Assembly: GCA_964036315.1 (NCBI GenBank)
Contig: OZ038517.1
Span: 47,269,309 to 47,333,308, forward strand
Length of the DNA stretch: 64,000 nt
From: Acanthosepion esculentum
Taxonomy: Eukaryota > Mollusca > Cephalopoda > Sepiida > Sepiidae
Reading direction: 5' to 3'
The notes under the pieces were generated by a model. It was not told the DNA's origin, did not search any database, and saw only the letters and a program-made list of their open reading frames with translations. Positions 9,603 to 18,035 of this stretch are shown here, piece after piece (within the stretch, counting starts at the first letter, position 1; each line of letters opens with the position of its first letter). The position numbers were made by a program, and so were the translations under genes.

Positions 9603-9962
9603 TATAGTACACAAAGTAATTGTCATTGTGGCACTATTGCCTTGCTTGGGGTGAAATGATTAATATATATATATATATGGCAACAAAGTCTCATCAATTT
9701 ACAGTTGAACTGGTTAGATGTAACTGTAAGTTCTATGCTAACAGTTTCTTTTCTTGCTCGTGGAACTCTCTTCTGGTTCCATGCTTTCCAGCCAACTTTG
9801 ATCTTCAAAAATTTAAATTTAATGTCAGTCGTTATCTGCTGTCTTCCTGATTACTCTCCTATTGTTATCACACTTTAATAATGTTTCTGTTTTCAAATTC
9901 TTCAACACCCAGTAACCCTTTGTGTCTTAGTGGCTTTACTGCCTTACTTGAGGTGAAATCAA

Positions 9963-9965
<3 letters not shown>
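9603..9965 (+). repeat. Two LINE-A 3' ends in tandem
   Basis: A short 3' terminus (GCCTTGCTTGGGGTGAAATG, 9639-9658) is followed by (TA)n, then a longer 5'-truncated copy: codons for QFTVELVRCNCKFYANSFF, SWNSLLVPCFPANFDLQKF, a 3' UTR, and CTTACTTGAGGTGAAATC. Each copy ends in an AT tract. The stop codons of the C-terminal ORF follow LLSS. Confidence 0.85.
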
Positions 9966-10007
<42 letters not shown>

Positions 10008-10204
10008 GGCAGCAACTTTTCTTTCAAACATGTAGTGTTGAATGTTAAAGACAACATAGTCTTACATATTTTCTTTTGAATTTTCTCATATTCTCTAATG
10101 AGACTTTTTATTTGAAAATAGTTCCGAAATATGTATTGTCCATACGATGACCTAGCGCTTTCGAACATCATTGTTCATCTTCAGGGTCAATATTTTAGTA
10201 AAAA
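9966..10204 (-). repeat. PLE 5' end with (TA)n
   Basis: Read on the minus strand: CCTGAAGATGAACAATGATG and TTCGAAAGCGCTAGGTCATC, then coding-like sequence with SLIREYEKIQKKICKTMLSL and TCLKEKLLPNY, cut off by (TA)n at 9969-10002. This is the PLE start region also seen at 4380, 10560, 11604 and 18920. An oligo-T run follows at 10204-10224. Confidence 0.7.
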
Positions 10205-10439
10205 TTTTTTTTTTTTTTTTTTTTAAACAAACATTTGCCAATTATCTTGTAGCGTAATCCTGTTGCTATTTTTTTACAAACTAAATAAACGTTAAATTCC
10301 TTTTAAATTCAAAAGACGCGATGATGTTATATCACGTGCATGGCGTAGATTTTTATCATGTGACAGCGTGAAAAAGATTTCCAATACACAAGCCAAAAGA
10401 TCGAAGAATACGCTACAAAATTTAAATATATTATAAACA

Positions 10440-10671
10440 TTGCAATATATTACCAGATATATATATTGTGTGTATTTAGGCAGCATTTTTTCATTCATAC
10501 ATGTTTCATTAAATAATATAGAAATCTTAGATTGGATTAAAAATATGTATCAATATTGTGATTTTCTTTCATTGTTTAATGATAATGTTATGAAGTTTAT
10601 CAGACGATATGAAAAGAACTTACATAAAATATATAGACAACACTTATCTATATTATTTAATGAAACATGTA

Positions 10672-10723
<52 letters not shown>

Positions 10724-10725
10724 TG
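10440..10725 (+). repeat. PLE 5' fragment flanked by inverted ends and (TA)n
   Basis: The plus strand encodes FLSLFNDNVMKFIRRYEKN and LSILFNETCMN, after which (TA)n runs from 10674 to 10720. On the left, 10480-10524 is the reverse complement of the same terminal block (TACATGTTTCATTAAATAAT), so the fragment is bounded by inverted copies of the ~35-bp FNETCMN-coding end. A tighter version of this structure is the palindrome at 11507-11702. Confidence 0.72.
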
Positions 10726-10729
10726 AATT

Positions 10730-11012
10730 CCACTTGAATCCATTACATTCACTTACATACTAATACCCTTGGTAAAGGTACTAACATTCTTCTTCTCCCC
10801 CCAGCTATGGGTAAATAGCAGGACAGACAGGGTTCTATAGACTTGGATGGCAACTGGTCTAGGAGAAGGACAACTCTGAATTCAAAATCTGCAGAGGTTT
10901 GTTTGGGGATCTTGTGGCATGTAGTGCACCAGGTCTCTGTATTCAGCTCTTCAAAAAGTGTGGACGGTTCTGTACAAACCCTTCACCAAAATAATCAAAT
11001 CATATGGTTTGG
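10730..11012 (+). mobile_element. SINE-B1 fragment
   Basis: Without its tRNA-like head, the copy starts near the B-box-distal part (TTGAATTCCACTTGAATCC) and contains the SINE-B body CCCCCCAGCTATGGGTAAAT and the tail CTTGGATGGCAACTGGTCTA. The full-length relative is at 14055-14345. Confidence 0.75.
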
Positions 11013-11408
11013 TATCTGTTCTATCCATTCCTAGAAACTAATCCATCTGTTCTATCCATTCCTAGAAACTGAACCATCTGTTCTATCCATTCCTAGAAAC
11101 TAATCCATCTGTTCTATCCATGCCTAGAACCTAATCCATCTGTTCTATCCATTCCTAGAAACTAATCCATCTGTTCTATCCATTCCTAGAAACTAATCCA
11201 TCTGTTCTATCCATTCCTAGAAACTAATCCATCTGTTCTATCCATTCCTAGAAACTAATCCATCTGTTCTATCCATTCCTAGAAACTAATCCATCTGTTC
11301 TATCCATTCCTAGAAACTAATCCATCTGTTCTATCCATTCCTAGAAACTAATCCATCTGTTCTATCCATTCCTAGAAACTAATCCATCTGTTCTATCCAT
11401 TCCTAAAA
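11013..11408. repeat. 31-bp minisatellite (about 12.7 units)
   Basis: A 31-bp unit containing CTGTTCTATCCATTCC and TAGAAACTAATCCAT is repeated about 13 times with very few differences. There are no unique spacers, so this is a plain tandem array. Its homogeneity suggests recent amplification or ongoing homogenisation. Confidence 0.96.
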
Positions 11409-11438
11409 CCCTCATATGTCAAATACAGCATGAGAGTC

Positions 11439-11439
<1 letters not shown>

Positions 11440-11480
<41 letters not shown>

Positions 11481-11720
11481 TGTGTGTATTTAGGCAGCAT
11501 TTTTTCATTAATACATGTTTCATTAAATAATATAGATAAGTATTGTCTATATATTTTATGTAAGTTTTTTTCATATAGTCTGATAAGCTTAATAACATTA
11601 TTTAATGATAATGTTATTAAGCTTATCAGACTATATGAAAAAAACTTACATAAAATATATAGACAATACTTATCTATATTATTTAATGAAACATGTATTA
11701 ATTTATATATATATATATAT
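11440..11720. repeat. Perfect 95-bp-arm palindrome of PLE sequence between (TA)n tracts
   Basis: Bases 11507-11601 and 11608-11702 are exact reverse complements with a 6-base loop. Each arm contains the PLE N-terminal coding block (LIRLYEKNLHKIYRQYLSIL on the plus-reading right arm). (TA)n lies on both sides (11443-11474 and 11705-11720). No mismatch was found in the 95-base comparison. Confidence 0.93.
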
Positions 11721-12125
11721 GATAAAAAATATAGTTTTAAGGCATGCTATATTTATGGGTTAAAGTGCTCAATATCTGGGATAGAGTGTATTTAGATTCT
11801 GATAAACAGTATAACACTTTTGCCACATTTTTAATTTGCGATGCATATTGAAAAGTTAAACCTCGACCACTCCCTAAAAAACATCCCCATCCCATCACCA
11901 TTCACCTACAAACTAAAATTAATAGGAAAAAAAAGAATGCTTTATAAAAAGAATGTGATTGAAATTGCTTTTTAAACCAAGAACCTAACACAAATGTTTC
12001 ACTCAAAGGAAAATACGCAATTTTTCTATTCAGTAGCTGCTAGAATAATTTGAAACATAACTGTTACTACCCCCCACCTACAATAACCATTAGAATAATA
12101 TAATAGACCTTCTACCCATAATTGC
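11721..12125. other. No gene recognised
   Basis: AT-rich sequence without open frames of note. The phrase GTGCTCAATATCTGGGATAG (11764-11783) recalls AGTGCTTAATATCGGAGATA at 50886-50905, so some of it may be an old dispersed repeat. Confidence 0.4.
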
Positions 12126-12213
12126 TTATGGCTGATCACCTAAGTTAAGCAACAGTGAACCGGGTCAGTGTTCAGATGGGTGACCATTCGGGAATACCAG
12201 GTGCTGTAAGCTT
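12126..12213 (+). ncRNA. 5S rRNA-derived segment (not a functional 5S gene)
   Basis: About 88 bases align with 5S rRNA from roughly position 33 to the 3' end, including the strongly conserved GGGAATACCAGGTGCTGTAA. The 5' third is missing, there are several substitutions in helices, and no terminator T-run follows. It continues directly into the SINE body, so it is a SINE component. Confidence 0.9.
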
Positions 12214-12485
12214 GGACGTGCAGGTGATATAATTGGAAAAGCCTCAGAATGAGAAACTGGATAGCCAAGTCTGAATTCCAGTCAGGTTCATTATATTCAC
12301 TTATATGTAAATAACCTTGGGAAAGGTATGAATCCACTTCTTCTTCTCCTAGCTATGGGTTAAATGGTAAGACTTGTATCAGAAAATTATTATCCCAAAG
12401 AAATTCTTACAATGCAAAAATATGTTTTAGCTGTAAATAACCACAAAAAGTGTTGATAAGCCATAAAAAACAAATCAGTCAATCA
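12126..12485 (+). mobile_element. SINE-B2: 5S rRNA + tRNA chimeric SINE
   Basis: Three parts are visible. (1) 12126-12213 is the 3' three-quarters of a 5S rRNA: AGTTAAGCAACAGTGAACC, CAGATGGGTGACC and GGGAATACCAGGTGCTGTA sit where the A-box and C-box of the 5S internal promoter lie. (2) 12219-12290 is a tRNA-like head with a B-box-like GTCTGAATTCCAG. (3) The SINE-B body (AGCTATGGGTTAAATGG) leads to a 3' end GTTGATAAGCCATAAAAAAC. A second copy with an almost complete 5S part, on the minus strand at 60230-60607, shows that the 5S part belongs to the element. The fused promoter arrangement is unusual for SINEs. Confidence 0.87.
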
Positions 12486-12639
12486 ATTCTACTCATAATG
12501 CACCATTGACCTGCAGACGTGAATAGTTGAGCTGAAATGCAATACACATGGCCTGAAGATAGCGTTCAAGCTTGAGACAGTCTTTTGCCACTGGGTATTG
12601 ACCTACACAAAATATCATATTAGTTTTTAGCTTTGGCTA

Positions 12640-13740
12640 TCCCAGTGCACCCAAAGATGCATTCCAAAAGCTAAGCAGAGTATAAAGAAAGAGAAAAATT
12701 TTGTTAGAAGCGAAGAAAAGAGTACTGAACTGTTACGTGATATCAGTCCTCCTATAACGCAGTGAATGCTGGACAATCTCCTCACAGATGAAGAAGAGAC
12801 TTGAAGCAACAAAAACAAAGAAAAGAGTACTGAACTGTTACATGATATCAGTCCTCCTATATAGCAGTGAATGCTGGACAATCTCCTCAAAGATGAAGAA
12901 GAGACTTGAAGCAACAGAAACAAAGAAAAGAGTACTGAACTGTTACGTAATATCAGTCCTCCTATATGGCAGTGAATGCTGGACAATCTCCTCACAGATG
13001 AAGAAGAGACTTGAAGCAACAAAAACAAAGAAAAGAGTACTGAACTGTTACATGATATCAGTCCTCCTATATAGCAGTGAATGCTGGACAATCTCCTCAC
13101 AGATGAAGAAGAGACTTGAAGCAACGGAAACAAAGAAAAGAGTACTGAACTGTTACATGATATCAGTCCTCCTATATAGCAGTGAATGCTGGACAATTTC
13201 CTCACAGATGAAGAAGAGACTTGAAGCAAGAGAAACAAAGAAAAGAGTACTGAACTGTTACGTAATATCAGTCCTCCTATATAGCAGTGAATGCTGGACA
13301 ATCTCCTCACAGATGAAGAAGAGACTTGAAGCAACAGAAACAAAGAAAAGAGTACTGAACTGTTACATAATATCAGTCCTCCTATATGGCAGTGAATGCT
13401 GGACAGTCTCCTCACAGATGAAGAAGTGACTTGAAGCAACAGAAACAAAGAAAAGAGTACTGAACTGTTATGTAATATCAGTCCTTCTATATGACAGTGA
13501 ATGCTGGACAATCTCTTCAAAAACGAAGAAGAGATTTGAAGTAACAGAAATCTGGTTCTACAGAAGGATACTAAGGATATTAGGTCTGAATATGTGAGGA
13601 ACAACAAAATTATAGAGAGAATGGAAGCAAAAAGATAACTTATAAATAAGAACAGGAAGAGATAGTTGAAATTTCTAGTGCACATAATGAGGAAGGCAGC
13701 TTGGAAAATCTGATACTCACAGGACAGTTACGACTGAAAA
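12640..13740 (+). pseudogene. LINE-B fragment with internal 105-bp amplification
   Basis: The fragment begins with LINE-B coding sequence (KDAFQKLSRV, then RKRKILLEAKKR), passes through an array of the 35-codon segment described separately, and ends with FYRRILRIL and the region encoding RTGRDS ... GRQLGKSDTHRT. In intact LINE-B-like proteins this is the stretch C-terminal to the reverse-transcriptase palm: the YLGS motif, then LLYGSECWTIS, then RILRIPWTEH, then GKRDRGKQR. Frameshifts and stops show it is dead. The same segment is amplified at 59680-60160. Confidence 0.87.
12690..13535 (+). repeat. 105-bp minisatellite derived from LINE-B reverse transcriptase (about 8 units)
   Basis: The unit encodes KKRVLNCYVISVLLYGSECW, TISSQ and MKKRLEATET (35 codons, no stop in most copies). 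Because 105 is a multiple of three, an open frame of 213 codons exists on the plus strand and one of 352 codons on the minus strand. Units differ at a few positions (for example TACGTAATATC or TACATGATATC), and some pairs of variants alternate. Confidence 0.95.
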
Positions 13741-13800
13741 GTGAGTTGAAGCCTCACTAGTTGTACCATACTTTTCGGCCTTGTGCCACATCTAAACTAT
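13741..13800 (+). repeat. Small fragment related to the long LTR
   Basis: TCGGCCTTGTGCCACATCT occurs here and twice inside the LTR at 44540-45295. Nothing else of the LTR is present. Confidence 0.5.
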
Positions 13801-14054
13801 GCTTAGAAAATAACCATAAAGAAGACATATATGTGAGAAAATCTCACTGTAACTTATGATTGCCTAATTGGGTAGCTGATGTATGGATGACCAAAAATAA
13901 CAAAACCATGTTTTATCTCCAATGACAAAAGTATATTCCCAGATTAAAACATTGATTAACAGTATTGTGGTATATTTAATTTTAATGAAAACAGCTAGCT
14001 GTGTTTTGAAGCTGTTCATGCCTATAATTTTTTTTTTGTATATACTAATATCTA

Positions 14055-14345
14055 AAGGGGGGAGGCACACTGGAGCAATAGATAACAGCTCGGATTGAGG
14101 AATCAGAGAGCTGAGTTTGAATTCCAGTCGAATCCATTACATTCACTGATGGGCTAATGCCACTGGGAAAAGTATGAATCCTCTTCTCCCCCCAGCTATG
14201 GGTAAATATCAGGATAGACTGGGATCTATAGCCTTGGATGGCATCTGGTCTACCGTATGAAAAAAATCTGATTCGTCAGTCATGTATCGAAAGTTACATG
14301 ATTGCCTACGTGTGTATCGTGCATGGCACATAACTGACTGAATAC
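14055..14345 (+). mobile_element. SINE-B1, near full-length
   Basis: A tRNA-derived head (A-box-like TGGAGCAATAGATAAC at ~14070, B-box-like GAGTTTGAATTCCAG at 14113) is followed by the SINE-B body (CCCCCCAGCTATGGGTAAAT) and a tail with AGCCTTGGATGGCATCTGGT and ACATGATTGCCTACGTGTGT. It has no 5S segment. The tail differs from that of SINE-B2, so the two are subfamilies with swapped 3' parts. Confidence 0.83.
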
Positions 14346-14904
14346 CTAAAGAAAGGTGATTTTTTTTCTAAAACATTTGTCATATTTCTATCAATAGAAA
14401 AAGCTTGCAAATTCTCTCCCTCAAAGCAATGACTTGCCGCCTCTGAGTATATACTATTTTACATTGTATTAACCTGAACACAATAATACCCGAGTTGTTT
14501 GCCGCTTGTTGAAGGAAGTCGAGTTGTAACAAAATAACCTTTGCAAAATACACATCCCCACACATCATCTTGATGCAAGTATGACAAACGCATAGTTTGG
14601 AAAGACAACATGGTTTCGTTATGCGCAAGTTCAGCAGAGACATGTATACGCTCTTGGGTGTACCTTGGAAACAATCATACGGATTTTAATGTAGGAAAGA
14701 GTCACATGGATGATAAATGCAGAGACACACCTGAATAAACTAATGGAAGACTGCATTGATTAAGCGACGCAGGTCTGTGCAAATGAAAACGAGTCTTGCA
14801 TTAATGTGCACACATTAAAATTTGGATAAAAGAACGGGATACACAAATAATGAAATAGCAATACTACTACTACTACTACTACTAACAATAATAATAATAA
14901 GCCT
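14346..14904. other. No gene recognised; (TAC)n and (AAT)n microsatellites
   Basis: AT-rich unassigned sequence. (TAC)n lies at about 14861-14882 and (AAT)n at about 14888-14900, immediately before a LINE-A 3' terminus. Open frames of up to 87 codons on the minus strand show no family resemblance. Confidence 0.5.
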
Positions 14905-14985
14905 TTTTTTTTTAACTCATTTCACCCCGAGCAAAGTGATGAAGCCACTAAGATGCAAGGGGTTACTGAGTGTGAAGTTATAGTT
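14905..14985 (-). repeat. LINE-A 3' terminus
   Basis: Oligo-T, then CATTTCACCCCGAGCAAAGT and CACTAAGATGCAAGGGGTTA: the last ~80 bases of LINE-A in reverse orientation. It directly abuts SINE-C. Confidence 0.8.
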
Positions 14986-15790
14986 TGTTTGATTAATGGC
15001 ATGTCAATTACTTATGGGTCATTTAATGCCGGAAATGTACTTTTCTTGTCAGCTTTGAAATGATAATATATGTTACTCAGCTTTCACAATTAAATACAAA
15101 TATGGATTGCTGGTAGGTTTTTTTTTGTTTTTTTTTTTATAGTTTGTATAATGGAACATCAACTGATCATGGGTCATTTAATGAAGAAATATATCTTTCT
15201 TGCGAGTTTGAAATGTTACTCTACTGTCACATTTGAATTCAAAATTGGATAGCTGGTAACATTTTTTTTTTTATAGTTTGTTTAATGGAACATCAACTCC
15301 TAATGGGTCATTTAATGAAGAAATATATCTTTCTTGTGAGTTTGAAATGTTACTCTACTGTCATATTTGAATACAAAAATGGATTGCTGGTAATTTCTTT
15401 TCTTTTTTATTATAGCTACAGTTTGTTTAATGACATATCAACTCCTAATGGGTCATTTAATGCTGAAATATAATTGTGAGCTTTGAAGTAATAATATATG
15501 TTAGTCTGTTTGCACAATTAAACATAAAAATAGAATGCTGGTAACTTTTTTAACTATGAAAACCTATTGCTGGTATTTTTACTATAAATTGTATTTTTTT
15601 CCTTCATAGTTTTCCAATTTTAGTTTGGGGGTTAACTATTTGCTCGTAGCAGGGACCCTAACTGGTACTGCCGCAACAGCAATTAAGAGGTGGTTCTATG
15701 CTCTTCAAAACCTTCCAGTAAGAGGCCTTGCTGCTGGATGTACTTTATTGTCATAATCAGAAACATCTTCAAGAGAGACCAGCATAAAAG
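14986..15790 (-). mobile_element. SINE-C with its 3' region amplified four times
   Basis: Four imperfect repeats starting near 14986, 15139, 15271 and 15419 (units 132-152 bp) each contain a form of AACATCAACTCCTAATGGGT plus CATTTAATG and end in a T-rich tract. They are followed by the SINE-C head region at 15620-15770 (GGGACCCTAACTGGTGCTAC-like, then AATTAAGAGGTGGTTC). Single-copy relatives are at 61558-61990 and, interrupted, 62335-63215. The 3' part resembles the SINE-B2 tail. Confidence 0.78.
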
Positions 15791-16480
15791 AGGTCGATTC
15801 AAGGAGACGGATGATGATTGGTGTTTCGGTTATGTTGCAAAAAATCTCAGACTTTAAATTTGCTAAAAAAAATATCTCAAAAATTTAATTCACTCAAACA
15901 ATAGAGTTGCCAGAACACAGAATGCCGGATTAAATAATTCGGACTGTATTTAGACAGAAATTCTTTTTTTCTTTTAGTTGTAACTTCTGGCGCCTAACCA
16001 AATTTTCAACATGTCGTCTATTCAAAACAAAAGAAAAAAAAAATAGTTGTTTTATTTTTTTTTTTTTTTGTTGTGGGTTGGGGTGAAACTCACATTTTAA
16101 TTAAAACGGGAAAGGCTATAGAAAGGAGAAAGGGCAAAAGGAAATGGTTCGGGGAATTCTTCTCTGACTTTCTTTTCGAGCATTCCCCGACCCAGCATTT
16201 TCTGTGCGCTGTTTTAAATGAAAGCCTTTGGCTTAACTGCGACTATTTCTTGCTTCTCTCTCTCTTGCTGATTCAATAAAGTGATTATCATTCTTGTGAT
16301 AGAAATATCATAACTGATTTATTGTGATTGGCATTCCAGTGATTTCCGCAACAGCCTGAGTTAAATCCAAACAATTCATTATTTGGAATTGCTTTTGTTT
16401 TTGCTTCTTTTTCCGGTTTTCTCAGATCTTTATGCATAATTCTTCTGGTTTTACTCTCTGTCTTTGACGTTTTCTGTTTT
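15791..16480. other. No gene recognised
   Basis: Unassigned sequence with a few T- and A-runs. One open frame of 68 codons at 16073-16279 has no recognisable similarity. Confidence 0.45.
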
Positions 16481-16481
16481 A

Positions 16482-16525
16482 AATCATTTTACCCCAAGCA
16501 AGGTGATAATGACGCGAGGGTTACT
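16482..16525 (-). repeat. LINE-A 3' terminus, very short
   Basis: AAATCATTTTACCCCAAGCA and AGGTGATAATGACGCGAGGG are the LINE-A end in reverse; only about 45 bases remain. Confidence 0.7.
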
Positions 16526-16599
16526 GGAAATGAAAAGGAATGCGAAGACTCCAGTGACAAGAAAGCATAATAAATGAGCATGATTCAGGAAAACAGAGG

Positions 16600-17078
16600 A
16601 TTGTGTTTAATGTTGCATTTCAGATGTTGAGAATTCCATGGAGTGAACATATAAGCAACAACAAAGTTTTTGAGAAAAATACGTAACATTGGGGAGAGAG
16701 TTGAAATGTTTAAGGCATATAGCGAGGAAAGAGGGGTACAGGACGACTCAACACTGAGACAACTCGGCACCAGAAAAACATAACTTTTTTTATTAACCGA
16801 ATAAAAGTAATTTATTAATGATTAAAACCTTAATTAGTGAATATTTAGACTTTATTAAAAAATAAATTTCTTTGCAATTTACTTTATTAAAAATAATTAA
16901 AAAAAATATTCACTTATTAAGGTTTGAATTCTTAATAAATTACTTGTATTTGTTTTAAAAAAAAAGTTATGTTTTTTTGGTGCTGAGTTGCTTCGGTCCT
17001 GAGGTTGAGTTGGCGGTGTTGAGTTGTCCCTTCCTGAGGAAAGAGAGCTTGGAAAATTTGACGGATTCTTTTTTTATG
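16600..17078 (+). pseudogene. LINE-B fragment split by a MITE
   Basis: 16620-16700 encodes MLRIPWSEHISNNKVFEKN, the LINE-B segment downstream of the amplified 35-codon block. After the MITE at 16734-17035, GAGGAAAGAGAGCTTGGAAA (17036-17055) continues LINE-B (MRKEGLENL region). This split confirms the MITE boundaries. Confidence 0.8.
16734..17035. mobile_element. 302-bp MITE with terminal inverted repeats and 10-bp target duplication
   Basis: Both ends carry related inverted repeats (left GGGTACAGGACGACTCAACA; right end, reversed, AGGAAGGGACAACTCAACAC). The inverted similarity continues inward through GCACCAGAAAAACATAACTT for ~100 bp or more. GAGGAAAGAG occurs at both 16724-16733 and 17036-17045 as a perfect 10-bp duplication. 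A duplication of 9-10 bp with long inverted ends suits MULE-type elements, but the superfamily is an inference. Confidence 0.85.
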
Positions 17079-17299
17079 GCTTATCAACACACTTTGAAAG
17101 TTATTTAAAGCCAGAAATTATAATGTATGGTGTTCTGAATTCAAGGAGATATGACACATTCTTCAAACTTCCAAGAAATTAACGCATTTTAAGCCTGACT
17201 AAAAAAAACATAAATATTGCTTTATATATGTATCTCCTTCAACTTATGTTTGTTTAACAAGTCACATGAAACATCATTACCAATGAAAAACAGCACAAA

Positions 17300-17965
17300 A
17301 GTAAAAATCCCAAAATTTCTTTTTCTCCGTATCTCATTCTCTGATGAAGCTTTCATCAAAGTGAAAAACGTTTCCTATTTGTTCTTTATCTTATCATTCT
17401 GTCGGATTCCAATCCATATATGATCTCCATTTGATCCCAGCTCATCTTGTCTGAACATCGAAACTACTTCAAAAGGACAACAGCATTCTCTCCATATCTC
17501 ATTTTCTGATGAAGCTTTAATAAAAGTGAAACATGTTAGATTGATAAACGTTTCCTATTTGTTCTTTATCTTATCATTCTGTCGGATTCCGATCCATATT
17601 TGATCTCCATTTGATCCCAGCTCATCTTGTCTGAACATCGAAACTACTTCAAAAGGACAACAGCATTCTCTCCATATCTCATTCTCTGATGAAGCTTTAA
17701 TAAAAGGGAAACATGTTAGATTGATAAACGTTTCCTATTTGTTCTTTATCTTATCATTCTGTCGGTTTCCGATCCATATTTGATCTCCATTTGATCCCAG
17801 CTCATCTTGTCTGAACATCGAAACTACTTCAAAAGGACAACAGCATTCTCTCCATATCTCATTCTCTGATGAAGCTTTAATAAAAGTGAAACATGTCAGA
17901 TTGATAAACGTTTCTTATTTGTTGTTTATCTTATCATTCTCTAGGATTCCAACTCATAACGTTGA
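17300..17965 (+). repeat. sat180: 180-bp satellite (about 3.7 units)
   Basis: Units repeat every 180 bp; CTCATTCTCTGATGAAGC-type blocks recur at about 17330, 17500, 17680 and 17860. Landmarks are GACAACAGCATTCTCTCC, AAAGTGAAACATGTTAGATT and TTGATCCCAGCTCATCTTGT. The first unit has a small deletion after GTGAAA. Each unit has a hammerhead-like CTGATGA ... GAAAC core (see findings). The same satellite lies in reverse at 35062-35570, and diverged single units at 25551, 29986 and 35700. Confidence 0.94.
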
Positions 17966-18035
17966 GTTCATTGCATACACATATGTAGAAATACACTTGG
18001 GAAACTATAGCCTTGGATGGCAACCAGTCTAGAAG
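17966..18035 (+). repeat. SINE-B1 tail fragment
   Basis: ACACTTGGGAAACTATAGCC and TTGGATGGCAACCAGTCTAG match the SINE-B1 tail. It is attached directly to the end of the satellite. Confidence 0.65.

Noticed and set aside
11013..11408. CRISPR-like direct repeats
   Set aside because: The 31-bp units are contiguous with no unique spacers, and the window is animal-type DNA.
12126..12213. Functional 5S rRNA gene
   Set aside because: It lacks the 5' third, has several substitutions and no T-run terminator, and continues into a SINE body that recurs elsewhere.
12627..13685. 352-codon minus-strand and 213-codon plus-strand open frames
   Set aside because: Both follow from the 105-bp in-frame amplification of LINE-B. 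The plus-strand peptide is reverse-transcriptase-derived but the flanking element is frameshifted and truncated.
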